A program made the translations under genes and the position numbers. Shown here one piece after another: positions 9,454 to 19,161 of a stretch of DNA of 64,000 bases. The stretch comes from Neisseria subflava (GTDB lineage Bacteria > Pseudomonadota > Gammaproteobacteria > Burkholderiales > Neisseriaceae). The DNA is taken from contig NZ_POXP01000001.1 of assembly GCF_003044935.1 (NCBI RefSeq), forward strand, positions 310,001-374,000, in the 5' to 3' direction. The notes under the pieces were generated by a model, which worked only from the letters and a program-made list of their open reading frames with translations, was not told the origin of the DNA and made no database searches. Each line of letters begins with the position of its first letter. Position 1 is the first letter of the stretch.

Positions 9454-10590
9454 TTATTTGCTTAAAGTCAGGTGTGGTTGTTCCAAATAGACTTCAGATT
9501 GCATTTCGATCATACGGCTGGCTGTACGGGTAAATTCTTCGGCGAAATCGCCTTCAACGTAAATATCGTTTACGCCAACTGTGCTGGTAGCGCACAGCTT
9601 CACACGGAAATCGTATAAAACGTCAATTAACCATGTCAGGCGGCGTGCTTCTGCTTTTTCTTGAGGGGTTAGGCGCTCTAATCCTGAAAGGAAAACCATC
9701 TCGTAATGTTCGGCTAAATACAGATAGTCAGCTTGTGAGCGCGGGCCAAAACATAATGCGCGGAAATCAAACCAGATGGCACGTTCTGACTGGGCTTTAT
9801 GGGGAATTTCCCGTCCATGAATAATGCTGATGCCTGGGTTTAATTCAGAGATTCCGCTCATTTCTTTAAATAAAGCAGCCAGTTTTTGCTCGTTCTCTTC
9901 ATTATTGGGGACAAAGAAAATTTCGGCAGGACGCAGCGTACGCAAGCGGTAATCTTCGCCTCCATCTACATTTAAAACGGTCAGGTTGGACTCGATAAGG
10001 GCGATGGTTGGCAGAAAACTGCTGCGGTTTTGGCCTTGAGGATAGAGTTCGGATGGGGCGTAGTTGGAAGTGGCTACCAAGACTACACCTTCACTCAACA
10101 GGTTTTCCAGCAAACGGCCTAGAATCATGGCATCTGCAATATCGCTGACATGAAACTCGTCAAAACATAATACGCGTGTTTCTTTGGCAATTTCTGTTGC
10201 AACGGCTTTTAAGGGATTGGCTTCGCTTTTTAAGACTTTCAGTCGTTGATGAATTTCGGCCATAAAGGCATGGAAATGCACGCGGCGCTTACGGCGATAA
10301 GGGAGGCAGCCAAAAAAAGCATCCATCAGGAAACTTTTACCGCGTCCTACGCCGCCATAAAAATAGAGTCCTTTTGGTACTTGGGGGGAGCGTAGGCTGC
10401 GGCCGAGAAAACGGTTGCGTTTGCGTTTGAACATCATCAACTCGGTCCACAAGCGATCCAAATATTCAATGGCTCGTGCTTGTGCTTCGTCACGGATAAA
10501 GTTGGGCTGTTCGGCTGCAGCTTGATACCAAGTCAATGGGCTGTGGTTTTCAAATGGAGGTGGTGTGAATAGTTGATCTCTATTGCTCAT
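9454..10590 (-). CDS. zapE: Cell division protein ZapE (AFG1-like ATPase)
   Basis: AAA-type ATPase associated with FtsZ ring stability, especially at low oxygen or during late division in Escherichia coli. 378 residues. Walker A is GGVGRGKS (residues 79-86), Walker B is VLCFDEFHVSD, and the family segment FATSNYAPSELYPQG-like (VATSNYAPSELYPQG) is present. Its own promoter region is the 259-base gap to ihfB, in which I see one single DUS near 10700 and no convincing gene. Confidence 0.92.
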   Translation of the reverse strand: MSNRDQLFTPPPFENHSPLTWYQAAAEQPNFIRDEAQARAIEYLDRLWTELMMFKRKRNRFLGRSLRSPQVPKGLYFYGGVGRGKSFLMDAFFGCLPYRRKRRVHFHAFMAEIHQRLKVLKSEANPLKAVATEIAKETRVLCFDEFHVSDIADAMILGRLLENLLSEGVVLVATSNYAPSELYPQGQNRSSFLPTIALIESNLTVLNVDGGEDYRLRTLRPAEIFFVPNNEENEQKLAALFKEMSGISELNPGISIIHGREIPHKAQSERAIWFDFRALCFGPRSQADYLYLAEHYEMVFLSGLERLTPQEKAEARRLTWLIDVLYDFRVKLCATSTVGVNDIYVEGDFAEEFTRTASRMIEMQSEVYLEQPHLTLSK

Positions 10591-10810
10591 GTGTAACCTT
10601 TATTATGCTTTACTGGCGATAGTCGAAACATCATCCGCAATAGTTTGGACAGTAGTTGGAATGATGTTTTCATTACAGAATAGTCGGTCTATTATAAATG
10701 ATTTCAGACGGCCTGCGTTTTTTGCAAAGGCTTTGTTGTCAATATAGTTGGAAAAGTGTGCGATTAAGGTATGCGTAAAAAGAGCTGGCTTTGGTATTTC
10801 TTGAAAAAAC

Positions 10811-10838
10811 AAAAAACGCCGCATTTCTGCGGCGTTTT
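10811..10838 (-). terminator. Rho-independent terminator of ihfB (not DUS-based)
   Basis: A nine-base stem AACGCCGCA/TGCGGCGTT with a four-base loop is followed, reading leftwards, by six U. It begins just after the ihfB stop. This is one of few intrinsic terminators in the window not built from uptake sequences. Confidence 0.85.
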
Positions 10839-10849
10839 GCTACTAAGTA

Positions 10850-11164
10850 TTAATGAGCACTTTCTTGCAATGCCAAGTCTACACGCTCACGCAACTCTTT
10901 ACCCGGTTTGAAGTGAGGAACATGCTTTTCTGGCACTTCCACGCGTTCGCCGGTTTTGGGGTTGCGCCCGATACGGGCAGGGCGGTGGTTCAAGTCGAAG
11001 CTGCCGAAGCCGCGGATTTCGATACGTTGTCCACGAGCCAGTGAGCGGGTCATGGTATCAACCAAGACTTTTACACTGTATTCGACATCTTTAGCCAGCA
11101 GTTGGTTGCCATTTTTTTCGGCAAACACTTCTGCAAGGCGAACCATCAATTCAGACTTCGTCAT
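10850..11164 (-). CDS. ihfB: Integration host factor subunit beta
   Basis: Small histone-like DNA-bending protein that pairs with IhfA. 104 residues. Visible features are the N-terminal [12 protein letters not shown], the DNA-intercalating arm region [23 protein letters not shown] with the proline tip, and a short acidic tail. It follows rpsA by ten bases, giving the widespread order cmk-rpsA-ihfB. Confidence 0.97.
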   Translation of the reverse strand: MTKSELMVRLAEVFAEKNGNQLLAKDVEYSVKVLVDTMTRSLARGQRIEIRGFGSFDLNHRPARIGRNPKTGERVEVPEKHVPHFKPGKELRERVDLALQESAH

Positions 11165-11174
11165 GTCTGCAACC

Positions 11175-12860
11175 TTATTCTTGGTCGCCGGACAGTTTGG
11201 CTTTCAGCAAGTCGCCCAGGCTGGTAGTACCGGCATTGGCAGTCGCAGCAGCGTTAACTGAATTCAGCGCTTCGCGGTTTTCTTTAGCGTCTTTCGCTTT
11301 AACAGACAGGCGGATGCTGCGGTTTTTGCGGTCAACGGTAACGATAACGGCTTCAACTTCGTCGCCTTCTTTCAGTTTGGTAGTCAGGTCTTCAACGCGG
11401 TCAGCAGCGAATTCAGAAGCAGGCAGGTAGCCTTCAACTTCTTCAGACAGAGCAACTACGGCACCTTTGGCGTCAACAGATTTCACAGAACCTTTAACCA
11501 AAGAACCTTTGTCGTTTACGCTGATGAAGTTGCCGAACGGATCACCTTCCAGTTGTTTGATACCCAAAGAGATGCGTTCTTTTTCAACGTCGATTGCCAA
11601 TACAACGGCTTCAACTTCTTCGCCTTTTTTGTATTTGCGTACAGCTTCTTCGCCGGCTTCAGTCCAAGACAGGTCAGACAAGTGAACCAGGCCGTCGATA
11701 CCGCCAGGCAGACCTACGAATACGCCGAAGTCAGTGATAGATTTAACTGCGCCGGAGATTTTGTCGCCTTTGTTGTGGTTGGCAGCAAACTCTTCCCAAG
11801 GGTTAGCTTGGCATTGTTTCATACCCAAAGAGATACGGCGGCGGTCTTCGTCGATTTCCAGGATCATTACTTCAACTTCGTCACCCAGTTGAACAACTTT
11901 GCTTGGGTGTACGTTTTTGTTGGTCCAATCCATTTCGGAAACGTGTACCAAACCTTCGATGCCTTGTTCGATTTCAACGAATGCACCGTAGTCGGTCAGG
12001 TTGGATACTTTACCGAACAGGCGGGTACCTTGTGGGTAACGACGGGTCAGGCCGCTCCAAGGATCTTCGCCCAGTTGTTTCATACCCAGGGAAACGCGTT
12101 GTTTGTCTTGGTCGAATTTCAGGACTTTAGCTTCTACTTCTTGACCAACTTCCAAAACTTCGCTTGGGTGTTTCACACGGCGCCATGCCAAGTCGGTGAT
12201 GTGCAACAGACCGTCGATGCCGCCCAAGTCAACGAATGCACCATAATCGGTGATGTTTTTAACGATACCTTTGATAACTGAACCTTCTTGCAGGTTTTCC
12301 AGCAAGGCTTTGCGTTCTTCGCCCAAAGTAGCTTCCAGAACAGCGCGGCGGGACACAACAACGTTGTTGCGTTTTTTGTCCAGTTTGATCACTTTGAATT
12401 CAATTTCTTTGCCTTCGAAGTGAGAAGTGTCTTTTACAGGACGTACGTCAACCAAAGAACCCGGCAGGAATGCACGGATGCTGTTGATCATAACAGTCAG
12501 ACCACCTTTGACTTTGCCATTGATAACGCCGGACAGGATGTCGCCGTTTTCCATAGCTTCTTCCAAAGCGATCCAGTCGGCAGCGCGTTTAGCTTTTTCG
12601 CGGGACAGTTTGGTTTCGCCGAAGCCGTTTTCAACAGATTCGATGGTAACGGTAACGAAGTCGCCAACTTTAACTTCAATCTCGCCCTGAGCGTTTTTGA
12701 ATTCAGCAACATCAATCAGAGATTCTGATTTCAGACCTGCGTTAACGGTAACGAAGTTTTGATCGATGCCGACTACTTCGGCAGTAATCACTTCACCTGG
12801 GTTCATCTCTTGCAGGGTAAAGCTTTCTTCCAGCAGCTGGGCAAAATTTTCCATAGTCAT
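11175..12860 (-). CDS. rpsA: 30S ribosomal protein S1
   Basis: Ribosomal protein that binds mRNA leaders and helps initiation on structured messages. 561 residues with six S1 (OB-fold) repeats, for example [40 protein letters not shown] and [20 protein letters not shown]. Start 12860 (MTMENFAQ) has AAGAG five bases upstream; the methionine two codons later is the alternative. The leader contains complementary segments that could form a pseudoknot (see 12881-12935). Confidence 0.97.
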   Translation of the reverse strand: MTMENFAQLLEESFTLQEMNPGEVITAEVVGIDQNFVTVNAGLKSESLIDVAEFKNAQGEIEVKVGDFVTVTIESVENGFGETKLSREKAKRAADWIALEEAMENGDILSGVINGKVKGGLTVMINSIRAFLPGSLVDVRPVKDTSHFEGKEIEFKVIKLDKKRNNVVVSRRAVLEATLGEERKALLENLQEGSVIKGIVKNITDYGAFVDLGGIDGLLHITDLAWRRVKHPSEVLEVGQEVEAKVLKFDQDKQRVSLGMKQLGEDPWSGLTRRYPQGTRLFGKVSNLTDYGAFVEIEQGIEGLVHVSEMDWTNKNVHPSKVVQLGDEVEVMILEIDEDRRRISLGMKQCQANPWEEFAANHNKGDKISGAVKSITDFGVFVGLPGGIDGLVHLSDLSWTEAGEEAVRKYKKGEEVEAVVLAIDVEKERISLGIKQLEGDPFGNFISVNDKGSLVKGSVKSVDAKGAVVALSEEVEGYLPASEFAADRVEDLTTKLKEGDEVEAVIVTVDRKNRSIRLSVKAKDAKENREALNSVNAAATANAGTTSLGDLLKAKLSGDQE

Positions 12861-12880
12861 ATATACTCTTTTCGGTACAC

Positions 12881-12935
12881 CGCCAAGGGGTGCGGGTTAG
12901 GTTTGAAATGACCTGCCGTCCTTGGCGCGGCAGGT
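12881..12935 (-). promoter_or_regulatory. Candidate structured leader (possible pseudoknot) of rpsA mRNA
   Basis: On the rpsA strand, ACCTGCCG (12935-12928) and CGGCAGGT (12918-12911) form a perfect eight-base stem. Its loop contains CGCCAAGG (12927-12920), which is perfectly complementary to CCTTGGCG (12888-12881) between the stem and the ribosome site. The two helices can coexist as an H-type pseudoknot or exclude each other as a switch. S1 is known to repress its own translation in E. coli, so a structured leader is plausible; function here is inferred. Confidence 0.5.
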
Positions 12936-12947
12936 TGGGAAATGTTT

Positions 12948-12986
12948 TCAGACGGCCTTGTTATAGGGCTAACAGGCCGTCTGAAA
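12948..12986. repeat. Inverted DUS pair between cmk and rpsA
   Basis: TTCAGACGGCC and GGCCGTCTGAA flank a 17-base spacer. The DUS polarity is outward-reversed compared with the usual terminators, and there is no long U-run on the minus strand. It may weakly terminate cmk transcripts or serve only in DNA uptake. Confidence 0.6.
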
Positions 12987-13014
12987 TGAAAACTTCGCGA
13001 TTATACTCCAAATT

Positions 13015-13674
13015 TTAAACTTTATGATACCAATCAAGCACTTTTTTTACAGCTTCTTCGATAGAAAGGTTATCAGTATCTAAAAGCAGGGCGTCGGGAA
13101 GCTGTTTCAACGGAGCAACAGGGCGGCGGCGGTCTGCTTCGTCACGCGCTTCAATGTCCGACAAAATACGCTCGAATGCAACGCCTTCGCATGGGATACC
13201 GAGTTGTTTGGCACGACGTTGGGCGCGGACATTGGCACTTGCGGTCAGGAAAATTTTTAATGCGGCATCAGGGAAAATAACCGAGCCGATATCGCGGCCG
13301 TCGGCGACCAAGCCTTTTTCGGTTAGGAAGTCGCGTTGGCGTTGCAAAAGGGCGGCACGCACTTTAGGCAACTGCGCGACGGCAGATGCGCCCATGCCAA
13401 TCGCTTCGGTACGGATTTGCTCGGATACATCTTCGCCGTTTAATAATACGGCGCTGCCTTCAAATTGTGCGGGCAAAGTTTCTGCCAGTGTGCTGACGGC
13501 ATCTTCATCTGTCCAGGCAACATTTTGTTTTTGTGCGTAAAGCGCGGTCAGGCGGTAAAGCGCACCGGAGTCGAGGTAAAGAAAACCCAAGGCTTCGGCT
13601 ACGCGTGAGGCAACTGTCCCTTTACCGGATGCGCTGGGGCCGTCGATGGCGATGACTTTTTGCTTGAGGCTCAT
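13015..13674 (-). CDS. cmk: Cytidylate kinase
   Basis: Phosphorylates CMP and dCMP. 219 residues. The P-loop is DGPSASGKGT (residues 11-20). The CMP-binding and lid features DGRDIGSVIFPDAALKIFLTAS and RDEADRRRPVAPLK are clear. It is first in the leftward cmk-rpsA-ihfB series. The 216-base gap to the divergent ruvB holds two single DUS (near 13730 and 13842) and a TATAAT at 13797-13802 on the ruvB strand without a convincing -35. Confidence 0.96.
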   Translation of the reverse strand: MSLKQKVIAIDGPSASGKGTVASRVAEALGFLYLDSGALYRLTALYAQKQNVAWTDEDAVSTLAETLPAQFEGSAVLLNGEDVSEQIRTEAIGMGASAVAQLPKVRAALLQRQRDFLTEKGLVADGRDIGSVIFPDAALKIFLTASANVRAQRRAKQLGIPCEGVAFERILSDIEARDEADRRRPVAPLKQLPDALLLDTDNLSIEEAVKKVLDWYHKV

Positions 13675-13890
13675 GTGTTCTCCTGAATGCGATAGGTATT
13701 TGAATTAACCGTTTATTATACGTTGCTTTGGCCGTCTGAAAACGAAAATTTTTGTGTGATTTAGATTTGAGGGGAAAGCGGTTCGGCCTTATCAGGTATA
13801 ATGGCCAAAATCATAATTTAACCGCTTTGTCTGATTGTTCGGGCCGTCTGAAACAACGGGTCGGGAACGGTCTTAGAATTTAGAAACATT

Positions 13891-14922
13891 ATGTTACAAA
13901 CCGATAATCTTACTTCTGCACAACCTCAGCGCATTATCACTGCTCAAAATATTTCCGCTCAGGAGGAATTGCTTGAACGTGCTTTACGTCCGAAAACTTT
14001 AAACGACTATATCGGGCAGGATAAGGCAAAAGAGCAGTTGGCCATTTTTATTCAGGCGGCGAAAAAACGTGGCGAAGCGCTTGACCACACTTTGCTGTTT
14101 GGCCCTCCGGGTTTGGGCAAAACTACTTTGGCACACATTATCGCCAAAGAGTTAGGCGTTAATTTGCGCCAAACCAGCGGCCCGGTTTTGGAACGTGCCG
14201 GCGACCTTGCAGCCTTGTTGACCAACCTCGAGCCTCATGATGTGCTGTTTATTGATGAAATCCACCGTTTAAGCCCCGTGGTTGAAGAAATCCTTTATCC
14301 TGCGCTTGAAGATTATCAGTTGGACATCATGATAGGCGAGGGTCCGGCCGCGCGTTCGGTCAAAATCGATTTACCGCCGTTTACATTGGTAGGTGCGACG
14401 ACCCGTGCCGGTATGCTGACCAATCCTTTGCGCGACCGTTTCGGTATCGTGTCCCGATTGGAGTTTTATCAGAATAAAGATTTGGCGACTATTGTTGCCC
14501 GTTCAGCCCAATTGTTGCAGTTGGAAATGGGCGACGAGGGTGCGATGGAAGTGGCCAAGCGCAGCCGCGGTACGCCGCGTATTGCCAACCGCCTTTTGCG
14601 ACGTGTACGCGATTACGCTGATGTGAAAAACAACGGCGTGATTGATGCGGAAATTGCCGATGCGGCCTTGAGTATGCTGGATGTGGACGGGCAAGGTTTG
14701 GATGTGATGGATAGGAAATTCCTTGAGGCGATTCTGCACAAATTCAGCGGCGGTCCTGTCGGTTTGGAAAACGTGGCTGCTGCGATTGGCGAATCGACCG
14801 ATACCATCGAAGATGTGATTGAGCCTTATCTGATTCAGCAGGGCTTTTTGCAGCGTACACCGCGCGGACGCGTAGCAACCGAACGAGCCTATCTGCATTT
14901 CGGTTTGAAGGTTCAAGAATAA
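13891..14922 (+). CDS. ruvB: Holliday junction branch migration ATPase RuvB
   Basis: Motor that drives branch migration with RuvA at Holliday junctions. 343 residues. Walker A is GPPGLGKT (71-78) and Walker B is LFIDEIHRL (~119-127). Sensor region VGATTRAG and the C-terminal winged helix ([21 protein letters not shown]) are present. It is followed by a slightly degenerate DUS pair and then the ABC-F gene. Confidence 0.97.
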   Translation: MLQTDNLTSAQPQRIITAQNISAQEELLERALRPKTLNDYIGQDKAKEQLAIFIQAAKKRGEALDHTLLFGPPGLGKTTLAHIIAKELGVNLRQTSGPVLERAGDLAALLTNLEPHDVLFIDEIHRLSPVVEEILYPALEDYQLDIMIGEGPAARSVKIDLPPFTLVGATTRAGMLTNPLRDRFGIVSRLEFYQNKDLATIVARSAQLLQLEMGDEGAMEVAKRSRGTPRIANRLLRRVRDYADVKNNGVIDAEIADAALSMLDVDGQGLDVMDRKFLEAILHKFSGGPVGLENVAAAIGESTDTIEDVIEPYLIQQGFLQRTPRGRVATERAYLHFGLKVQE

Positions 14923-14927
14923 TAATG

Positions 14928-14959
14928 AAGGCTGTCTGAAAACTGCTTTCAGACGGCCT
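14928..14959 (+). terminator. Degenerate DUS-pair hairpin after ruvB
   Basis: GGCTGTCTGAAA (one change from the DUS) pairs with TTTCAGACGGCC across a short loop. There is no strong U-run after it, so termination may be weak. Confidence 0.55.
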
Positions 14960-15044
14960 GATACTTTCAATTTCATATGATTGTCGGCAAATATCTGCCG
15001 ATAATCGGTTAAAATGTTCCCCTTTTCTTTTTTGAAGTTTCCCC

Positions 15045-16952
15045 ATGAATATCTTATCCGTAGAAAATGCTTCTTTTGCTGTCGGTCATTTCGCCTTGCT
15101 CGACAAAACTTCTTTTCAACTCGACAGCGGCGAAAAAATCGGTTTAATCGGCCGCAACGGTGCGGGTAAGTCTTCGTTTCTGAAAATCCTCGCCGGTGTA
15201 CAGAAGCTCGACGACGGGCAGATTATTGTTCAGAACAACCTCAAAATTGTTTATGTGCCGCAGGAATCCTTTTTTGATAAGGAAGCAACCGTATTTGATA
15301 CCGTTGCCGAAGGTTTGGGCGAAATTCGCGATTTATTGCGCCGTTATCATCATGTCAGCCATGAGTTGGAAAATGGTTCGAGTGAGGCTTTGTTAAAAGA
15401 GCTCAACGAATTACAACTCGAAATTGAAGCGAAGGACGGCTGGAAGCTGGATGCGGCAGTCAAGCAGACTTTGGGGGAACTGGGTTTGCCGGAAAACGAA
15501 AAAATCGGCAACCTTTCCGGCGGTCAGAAAAAGCGCGTCGCTTTGGCGCAGGCTTGGGTGCAAAAGCCCGACGTATTGCTACTGGACGAACCGACCAACC
15601 ATTTGGACATCGACGCGATTATTTGGTTGGAAAACCTGCTCAAAGCATTTGAAGGCAGCTTGGTCGTGATTACCCACGACCGCCGTTTCCTGGACAATAT
15701 CGCCACACGTATCGTCGAACTCGACCGCGGTATTCTGCGCTCCTATCCTGGCTCGTTCTCCAAATACAGCGAGAAAAAAGCGCAAGAGTTGGCAGTTGAG
15801 GCGGAACATAACCGCCTCTTCGACAAATTCCACGCTCAGGAAGAAGCGTGGATACGCAAAGGCATCGAAGCGCGCCGTACCCGTAACGAAGGCCGCGTAC
15901 GCCGTTTGGAAGAGCTGCGCCGCCAGCGTGCCGAACGCCGTAACGTACAAGGGCAGGTCAACTTTAAGCTCGACAGTGGCGAAAAAAGCGGCAAAATCAT
16001 CGCCGAATTGGAACATGCTTCGTTTGCCTATGGTGACAAAGTCATCATGGACAAATTCTCCGCTATCTTGCAGCGCGGCGACAAAATCGGCTTAATCGGT
16101 CCAAACGGTATCGGTAAAACCACCTTCCTTAAGCTGATTTTGGGCGAATTGCAGCCGACCTACGGCAGAATCCGCATCGGCAGTAAACAGGAAGTTGCTT
16201 ATTTCGACCAGTTCCGCAGCGCGTTGAACGAAAACGACACTGTGTTTTACACGCTGGGACAGGGCAATGATTACGTTGAAGTCGGCGGTAAGAAAAAGCA
16301 TGTGATGAGCTATTTGGAAGATTTTCTATTCCATCCAGCCCGCGCGCAAAGTCCCGTTTCATCGCTCTCCGGTGGCGAACGTAACCGCCTCCTGTTGGCA
16401 AAACTCTTTACCCGCCCTGCCAATATCCTGGTCTTGGACGAACCGACCAACGACTTGGATATCGACACCCAAGAGCTGCTTGAAGACTTGCTGCGTGATT
16501 ACCAAGGCACGGTATTCCTTGTCTCGCATGACCGTATGTTCTTGGATAATGTGATTACCCAAAGCATTGTTTTCGAAGGACAAGGCCGTCTGAAAGAATA
16601 TATCGGCGGCTATCAGGACTATATCGACGCAAAATCGCGGGAAGATAAAATTCAGACGGCCTCTGCGCCTAAAGCGGTTGCCGAGCCTGAAAAAATCAAA
16701 CCCAAAGCCAACCGTACGGTCAAACTTTCCTACAAAGAACAGCGCGAACTCGATGCCCTGCCTGATGAAATCGCCGCTTTGGAAACCGAACAGGCTGAAA
16801 TCAATACCCAGCTTTCCGATCCTGAAATTTTCAAAGATTACGAAAAAGCAGGTGCATTGCAAAGCAGGGCTGAAGAAATCGAAATGCTGCTTTTGGAAAA
16901 GCTGGAACGCTGGGAATGGCTGGAAGCGAAACAAAATGGCGAAGCGGTTTAA
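15045..16952 (+). CDS. ABC-F family ATPase, Uup-like
   Basis: Soluble tandem ATPase of the ABC-F class, which act on the ribosome or in DNA-associated processes; Uup in E. coli affects precise transposon excision. 635 residues. First domain: Walker A GRNGAGKSS (36-44), signature NLSGGQKKR, Walker B VLLLDEPTNHLD. Second domain: GPNGIGKTT, SLSGGERNR, ILVLDEPTNDLD. The linker between the domains is arginine-rich. The C-terminal coiled coil (LPDEIAALETEQAEINTQL...LEAKQ) supports Uup over EttA or YheS. A DUS is embedded in codons near 16583. Confidence 0.88.
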   Translation: MNILSVENASFAVGHFALLDKTSFQLDSGEKIGLIGRNGAGKSSFLKILAGVQKLDDGQIIVQNNLKIVYVPQESFFDKEATVFDTVAEGLGEIRDLLRRYHHVSHELENGSSEALLKELNELQLEIEAKDGWKLDAAVKQTLGELGLPENEKIGNLSGGQKKRVALAQAWVQKPDVLLLDEPTNHLDIDAIIWLENLLKAFEGSLVVITHDRRFLDNIATRIVELDRGILRSYPGSFSKYSEKKAQELAVEAEHNRLFDKFHAQEEAWIRKGIEARRTRNEGRVRRLEELRRQRAERRNVQGQVNFKLDSGEKSGKIIAELEHASFAYGDKVIMDKFSAILQRGDKIGLIGPNGIGKTTFLKLILGELQPTYGRIRIGSKQEVAYFDQFRSALNENDTVFYTLGQGNDYVEVGGKKKHVMSYLEDFLFHPARAQSPVSSLSGGERNRLLLAKLFTRPANILVLDEPTNDLDIDTQELLEDLLRDYQGTVFLVSHDRMFLDNVITQSIVFEGQGRLKEYIGGYQDYIDAKSREDKIQTASAPKAVAEPEKIKPKANRTVKLSYKEQRELDALPDEIAALETEQAEINTQLSDPEIFKDYEKAGALQSRAEEIEMLLLEKLERWEWLEAKQNGEAV

Positions 16953-17042
16953 ATTAGGAATTTTGTCCCAAAGTAGGGCAGATATTTTTCTAAATCATGC
17001 CGTCTGAACCCCGAATATTCAAAAACAAGGTCTACAACCAAC

Positions 17043-17474
17043 ATGAAAAAAGTCGAGAAAAACGTATTGGTGCTGCATAGCACTAAGGAAATGTTTGAGC
17101 TGGTGGACAAAGTTGAGGACTATCCAAAATTTTTGCCGTGGTACAGCAAGACTGAAGTCATCGAACGCAAAGGCAATGAGCTAAAAGCGCGCCTGTTTAT
17201 GGACTATATGCGTGTCAAGCAGTCGTTTGCAACGCACAACCACAATATCCCGGGGCAGGAAATCCGCATGGATTTGCTTGAGGGGCCGTTTAAAACCCTG
17301 CGCGGCACTTGGAAATTTATCGATTTGGGCGATGATATGTGCAAAGTCGAATTCAGATTAGAATACGATTTCTCCAATGCCGTACTCTCTGCCATGATTT
17401 CCCCGGTGTTCGGCCATCTTGCCGGTACGCTGGTAGATGCTTTTATTAAAGAGGCCGATCGCCGCTATGCTTGA
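17043..17474 (+). CDS. RatA/Coq10 family START-domain protein
   Basis: 143 residues of the polyketide-cyclase/START fold, opening [33 protein letters not shown], typical of the bacterial Coq10-like RatA group. Family members are described either as ubiquinone-binding chaperones or, in E. coli, as an inhibitor of 70S ribosome assembly. Its stop codon overlaps the start of the RnfH-family gene by eight bases, the conserved ratA-ratB arrangement. An AT-type DUS lies at 16997-17008 upstream. Confidence 0.85.
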   Translation: MKKVEKNVLVLHSTKEMFELVDKVEDYPKFLPWYSKTEVIERKGNELKARLFMDYMRVKQSFATHNHNIPGQEIRMDLLEGPFKTLRGTWKFIDLGDDMCKVEFRLEYDFSNAVLSAMISPVFGHLAGTLVDAFIKEADRRYA

Positions 17475-17739
17475 GATTGAAATTGTTTACGGACTGGCCG
17501 ACAGGCAAGTGTTGAAGGGCATGACCGTTGCCGAAGGTACAACCGTACGCGAAGCTGCCCTGCAAAGCGGTTTGGAGGTGGAGTTCCCAGAGTTGGATTT
17601 GCAGCAAGCGCCTTTGGGTATTTTCGGCAAGGCCGTGAAAGACGAGACAGCGTTGCGCGATGGCGATCGGATTGAGGTTTATCGTCCATTGTTGATTGAT
17701 CCGAAAGAAGCGAGACGTAAACGCGCAGGGCAAGAATAA
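17467..17739 (+). CDS. RnfH/RatB family ubiquitin-like protein
   Basis: Small beta-grasp protein of 90 residues. The N-terminus [23 protein letters not shown] and the middle [34 protein letters not shown] end are characteristic of UPF0125/RnfH. ATG 17467 lies inside the last codons of the upstream gene (ATGCTTGA overlap), implying translational coupling; a longer frame from 17437 has no support. Function in the family is not settled. Confidence 0.88.
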   Translation: MLEIEIVYGLADRQVLKGMTVAEGTTVREAALQSGLEVEFPELDLQQAPLGIFGKAVKDETALRDGDRIEVYRPLLIDPKEARRKRAGQE

Positions 17740-17744
17740 ATCGA

Positions 17745-17773
17745 AGGCCGTCTGAAATTTTTTCAGACGGCCT
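17745..17773 (+). terminator. DUS-pair hairpin between rnfH-like gene and pth
   Basis: AGGCCGTCTGAAA and its reverse complement are separated by a few T. No long T-run follows, and pth begins 20 bases later, so read-through is likely. Confidence 0.65.
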
Positions 17774-17793
17774 GTCAAACTGAAAGAACAGTA

Positions 17794-18372
17794 ATGAGCT
17801 TGAAAATTAAATTAATCGTCGGTTTGGGCAATCCAGGCCAAGAATACGAACAAACGCGCCACAATGTCGGCTTTTGGCTGTTGGACGAGCTGGCGTGGAA
17901 ATGGAAAGTCAATTTTAAAGACGAAAAGAAATTTTACGGTGAAGTAGCGCGCGCCACTACGCCTGATGGCGATGTTTGGCTGCTCAAACCCATGACCTTT
18001 ATGAACCGCTCCGGTCAGGCCGTTGCCGCTTTGGCTCAGTTTTACAAAATCAAGCCGGAGGAAATCTTGGTGGTTCATGACGAGCTGGATATTCCATGCG
18101 GCCGTATCAAATTCAAACTTGGCGGCGGCAACGGCGGACACAACGGCCTCAAAGATATTCAGGCTCGTTTGGGTACGCCTAATTTCTACCGCCTGCGCTT
18201 GGGCATTGATCATCCTGGCGACCGTAATCTGGTTGTCGGTTATGTGTTGAATAAACCGTCAGCGGAACACAGACAGCAAATTGATGATTCCATCGCCAAA
18301 TCCCTGCAAGGATTGCCGGCCGTGTTGAATGGCGAATGGGAAGAAGCAACACGTTTTTTACACAGTAAGTAA
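17794..18372 (+). CDS. pth: Peptidyl-tRNA hydrolase
   Basis: Cleaves peptidyl-tRNA released from stalled ribosomes. 192 residues. The signature [17 protein letters not shown] includes catalytic His23. The second hallmark [13 protein letters not shown] and [11 protein letters not shown] (the Asn region) are present. It follows the ratA-rnfH pair in the same direction. Confidence 0.97.
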   Translation: MSLKIKLIVGLGNPGQEYEQTRHNVGFWLLDELAWKWKVNFKDEKKFYGEVARATTPDGDVWLLKPMTFMNRSGQAVAALAQFYKIKPEEILVVHDELDIPCGRIKFKLGGGNGGHNGLKDIQARLGTPNFYRLRLGIDHPGDRNLVVGYVLNKPSAEHRQQIDDSIAKSLQGLPAVLNGEWEEATRFLHSK

Positions 18373-18409
18373 GCGTACCCAAATCAAACGAGTAGCCTTG
18401 CACATCATG

Positions 18410-18424
18410 TTCAGACGGTCTGAA
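18410..18424. repeat. Collapsed palindromic DUS
   Basis: TTCAGACGGTCTGAA is a 15-base near-perfect palindrome. It reads as two uptake sequences fused head to head with their GCC ends lost. It stands after pth where a DUS-pair terminator is otherwise usual. Confidence 0.5.
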
Positions 18425-18474
18425 AACAGATAATGTGCCTGAATAGCGATAATCCAATTAAAGAAACAGTAAAT

Positions 18475-18684
18475 ATGAACGAACTGACCAGCCTTATGCA
18501 GACCGAAGCCCCAGGGATTGTTGGCGAGACATTAGACTTCTGCCTTTACGAATGCAGTATTGAAGATGCCCCGGATGCAGAAGAAGTGGCACAATGGCGT
18601 GATATTTTGAAGGCTCGAGGTGGGAAATTTGTCCGCTTGGCAGGTATTTGCCAAACATGGTTGGATGAAGAGGCCGACAAATGA
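18475..18684 (+). CDS. Small conserved-looking protein of unknown function
   Basis: 69 residues from ATG 18475 (MNELTSLMQTEAPGIVGE). An upstream in-frame start at 18433 would add 14 residues with no ribosome site. The protein is acidic, has two cysteines in one segment (LDFCLYECSIEDAPDAEEV) and ends TWLDEEADK. No domain recognised. Its stop overlaps the next start as ATGA, so it is translationally coupled to the VanZ-family gene. The overlap and codon use argue that it is real. Confidence 0.65.
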   Translation: MNELTSLMQTEAPGIVGETLDFCLYECSIEDAPDAEEVAQWRDILKARGGKFVRLAGICQTWLDEEADK

Positions 18685-19049
18685 AAGCCTTACCATTAAA
18701 CAAATTCACTGCCGCTGCCTTGATTTGGTTTGCCGCCGCCATTTATGCCTTGCTTTTCAAAGAGGGCGGCAATAGCGCTCCACCATTTCCCCATTTTGAT
18801 AAAGTCGGCCATTTCGGGCTGTTCTTCGGTCAGGCATGGTTGTGTGCAAAAATATTTATTCAAGACAATAGGACTATTCCCTATAAAGGCATTCTGTTTG
18901 CCGCTTTATTGTTTGCCATAGGAAGCGAGCTGGCTCAGGCATTTCTGACTGCTACGCGCCAAGGTTCGATCGCGGACGGCATTGCCGATATGGCAGGTAC
19001 GGCTGCGGCACTGTGGTTTGCAGAAAAAATAAAAGCAGCAAAAAGTTAG
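18681..19049 (+). CDS. VanZ-family membrane protein
   Basis: 122 residues with about four transmembrane segments. The family pattern is visible: a first helix (FTAAALIWFAAAIYALLF), then PPFPHFDKVGHFGLFFGQAWL, then IGSELAQAFLTATRQGSIADGIADMAGTAAAL. The conserved KxxHFxxF and E-x-x-Q-x7-R-x3-D residues match VanZ/YfiM-like small membrane proteins. No resistance role should be assumed. It starts within the stop of the preceding 69-residue gene. Confidence 0.75.
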   Translation: MKALPLNKFTAAALIWFAAAIYALLFKEGGNSAPPFPHFDKVGHFGLFFGQAWLCAKIFIQDNRTIPYKGILFAALLFAIGSELAQAFLTATRQGSIADGIADMAGTAAALWFAEKIKAAKS

Positions 19050-19066
19050 ATATATTTAAAGAAGTT

Positions 19067-19112
19067 AAAAGGCCGTCTGAAATCCTGAGGAACAGGTTTC
19101 AGACGGCCTTTT
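19067..19112. terminator. Bidirectional DUS-pair terminator
   Basis: AAAAGGCCGTCTGAAA and its complement close a stem that continues through CCTG/CAGG to a five-base loop. A on one side and T on the other allow it to end both the VanZ gene and the convergent nspA. Confidence 0.85.
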
Positions 19113-19161
19113 GTTACTGGATATTTGAAGCAATGATTGCTTCATACCAAGTATTCAAATA

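Noticed and set aside
10603..10824. 73-residue leftward frame between zapE and ihfB
   Set aside because: No ribosome site, contains a DUS in frame, and overlaps the region expected to hold the zapE promoter and ihfB terminator.
13774..13802. Promoter of ruvB with TATAAT at 13797
   Set aside because: The -10 is perfect, but no acceptable -35 is found at 16-18 bases; kept only as a remark under cmk.
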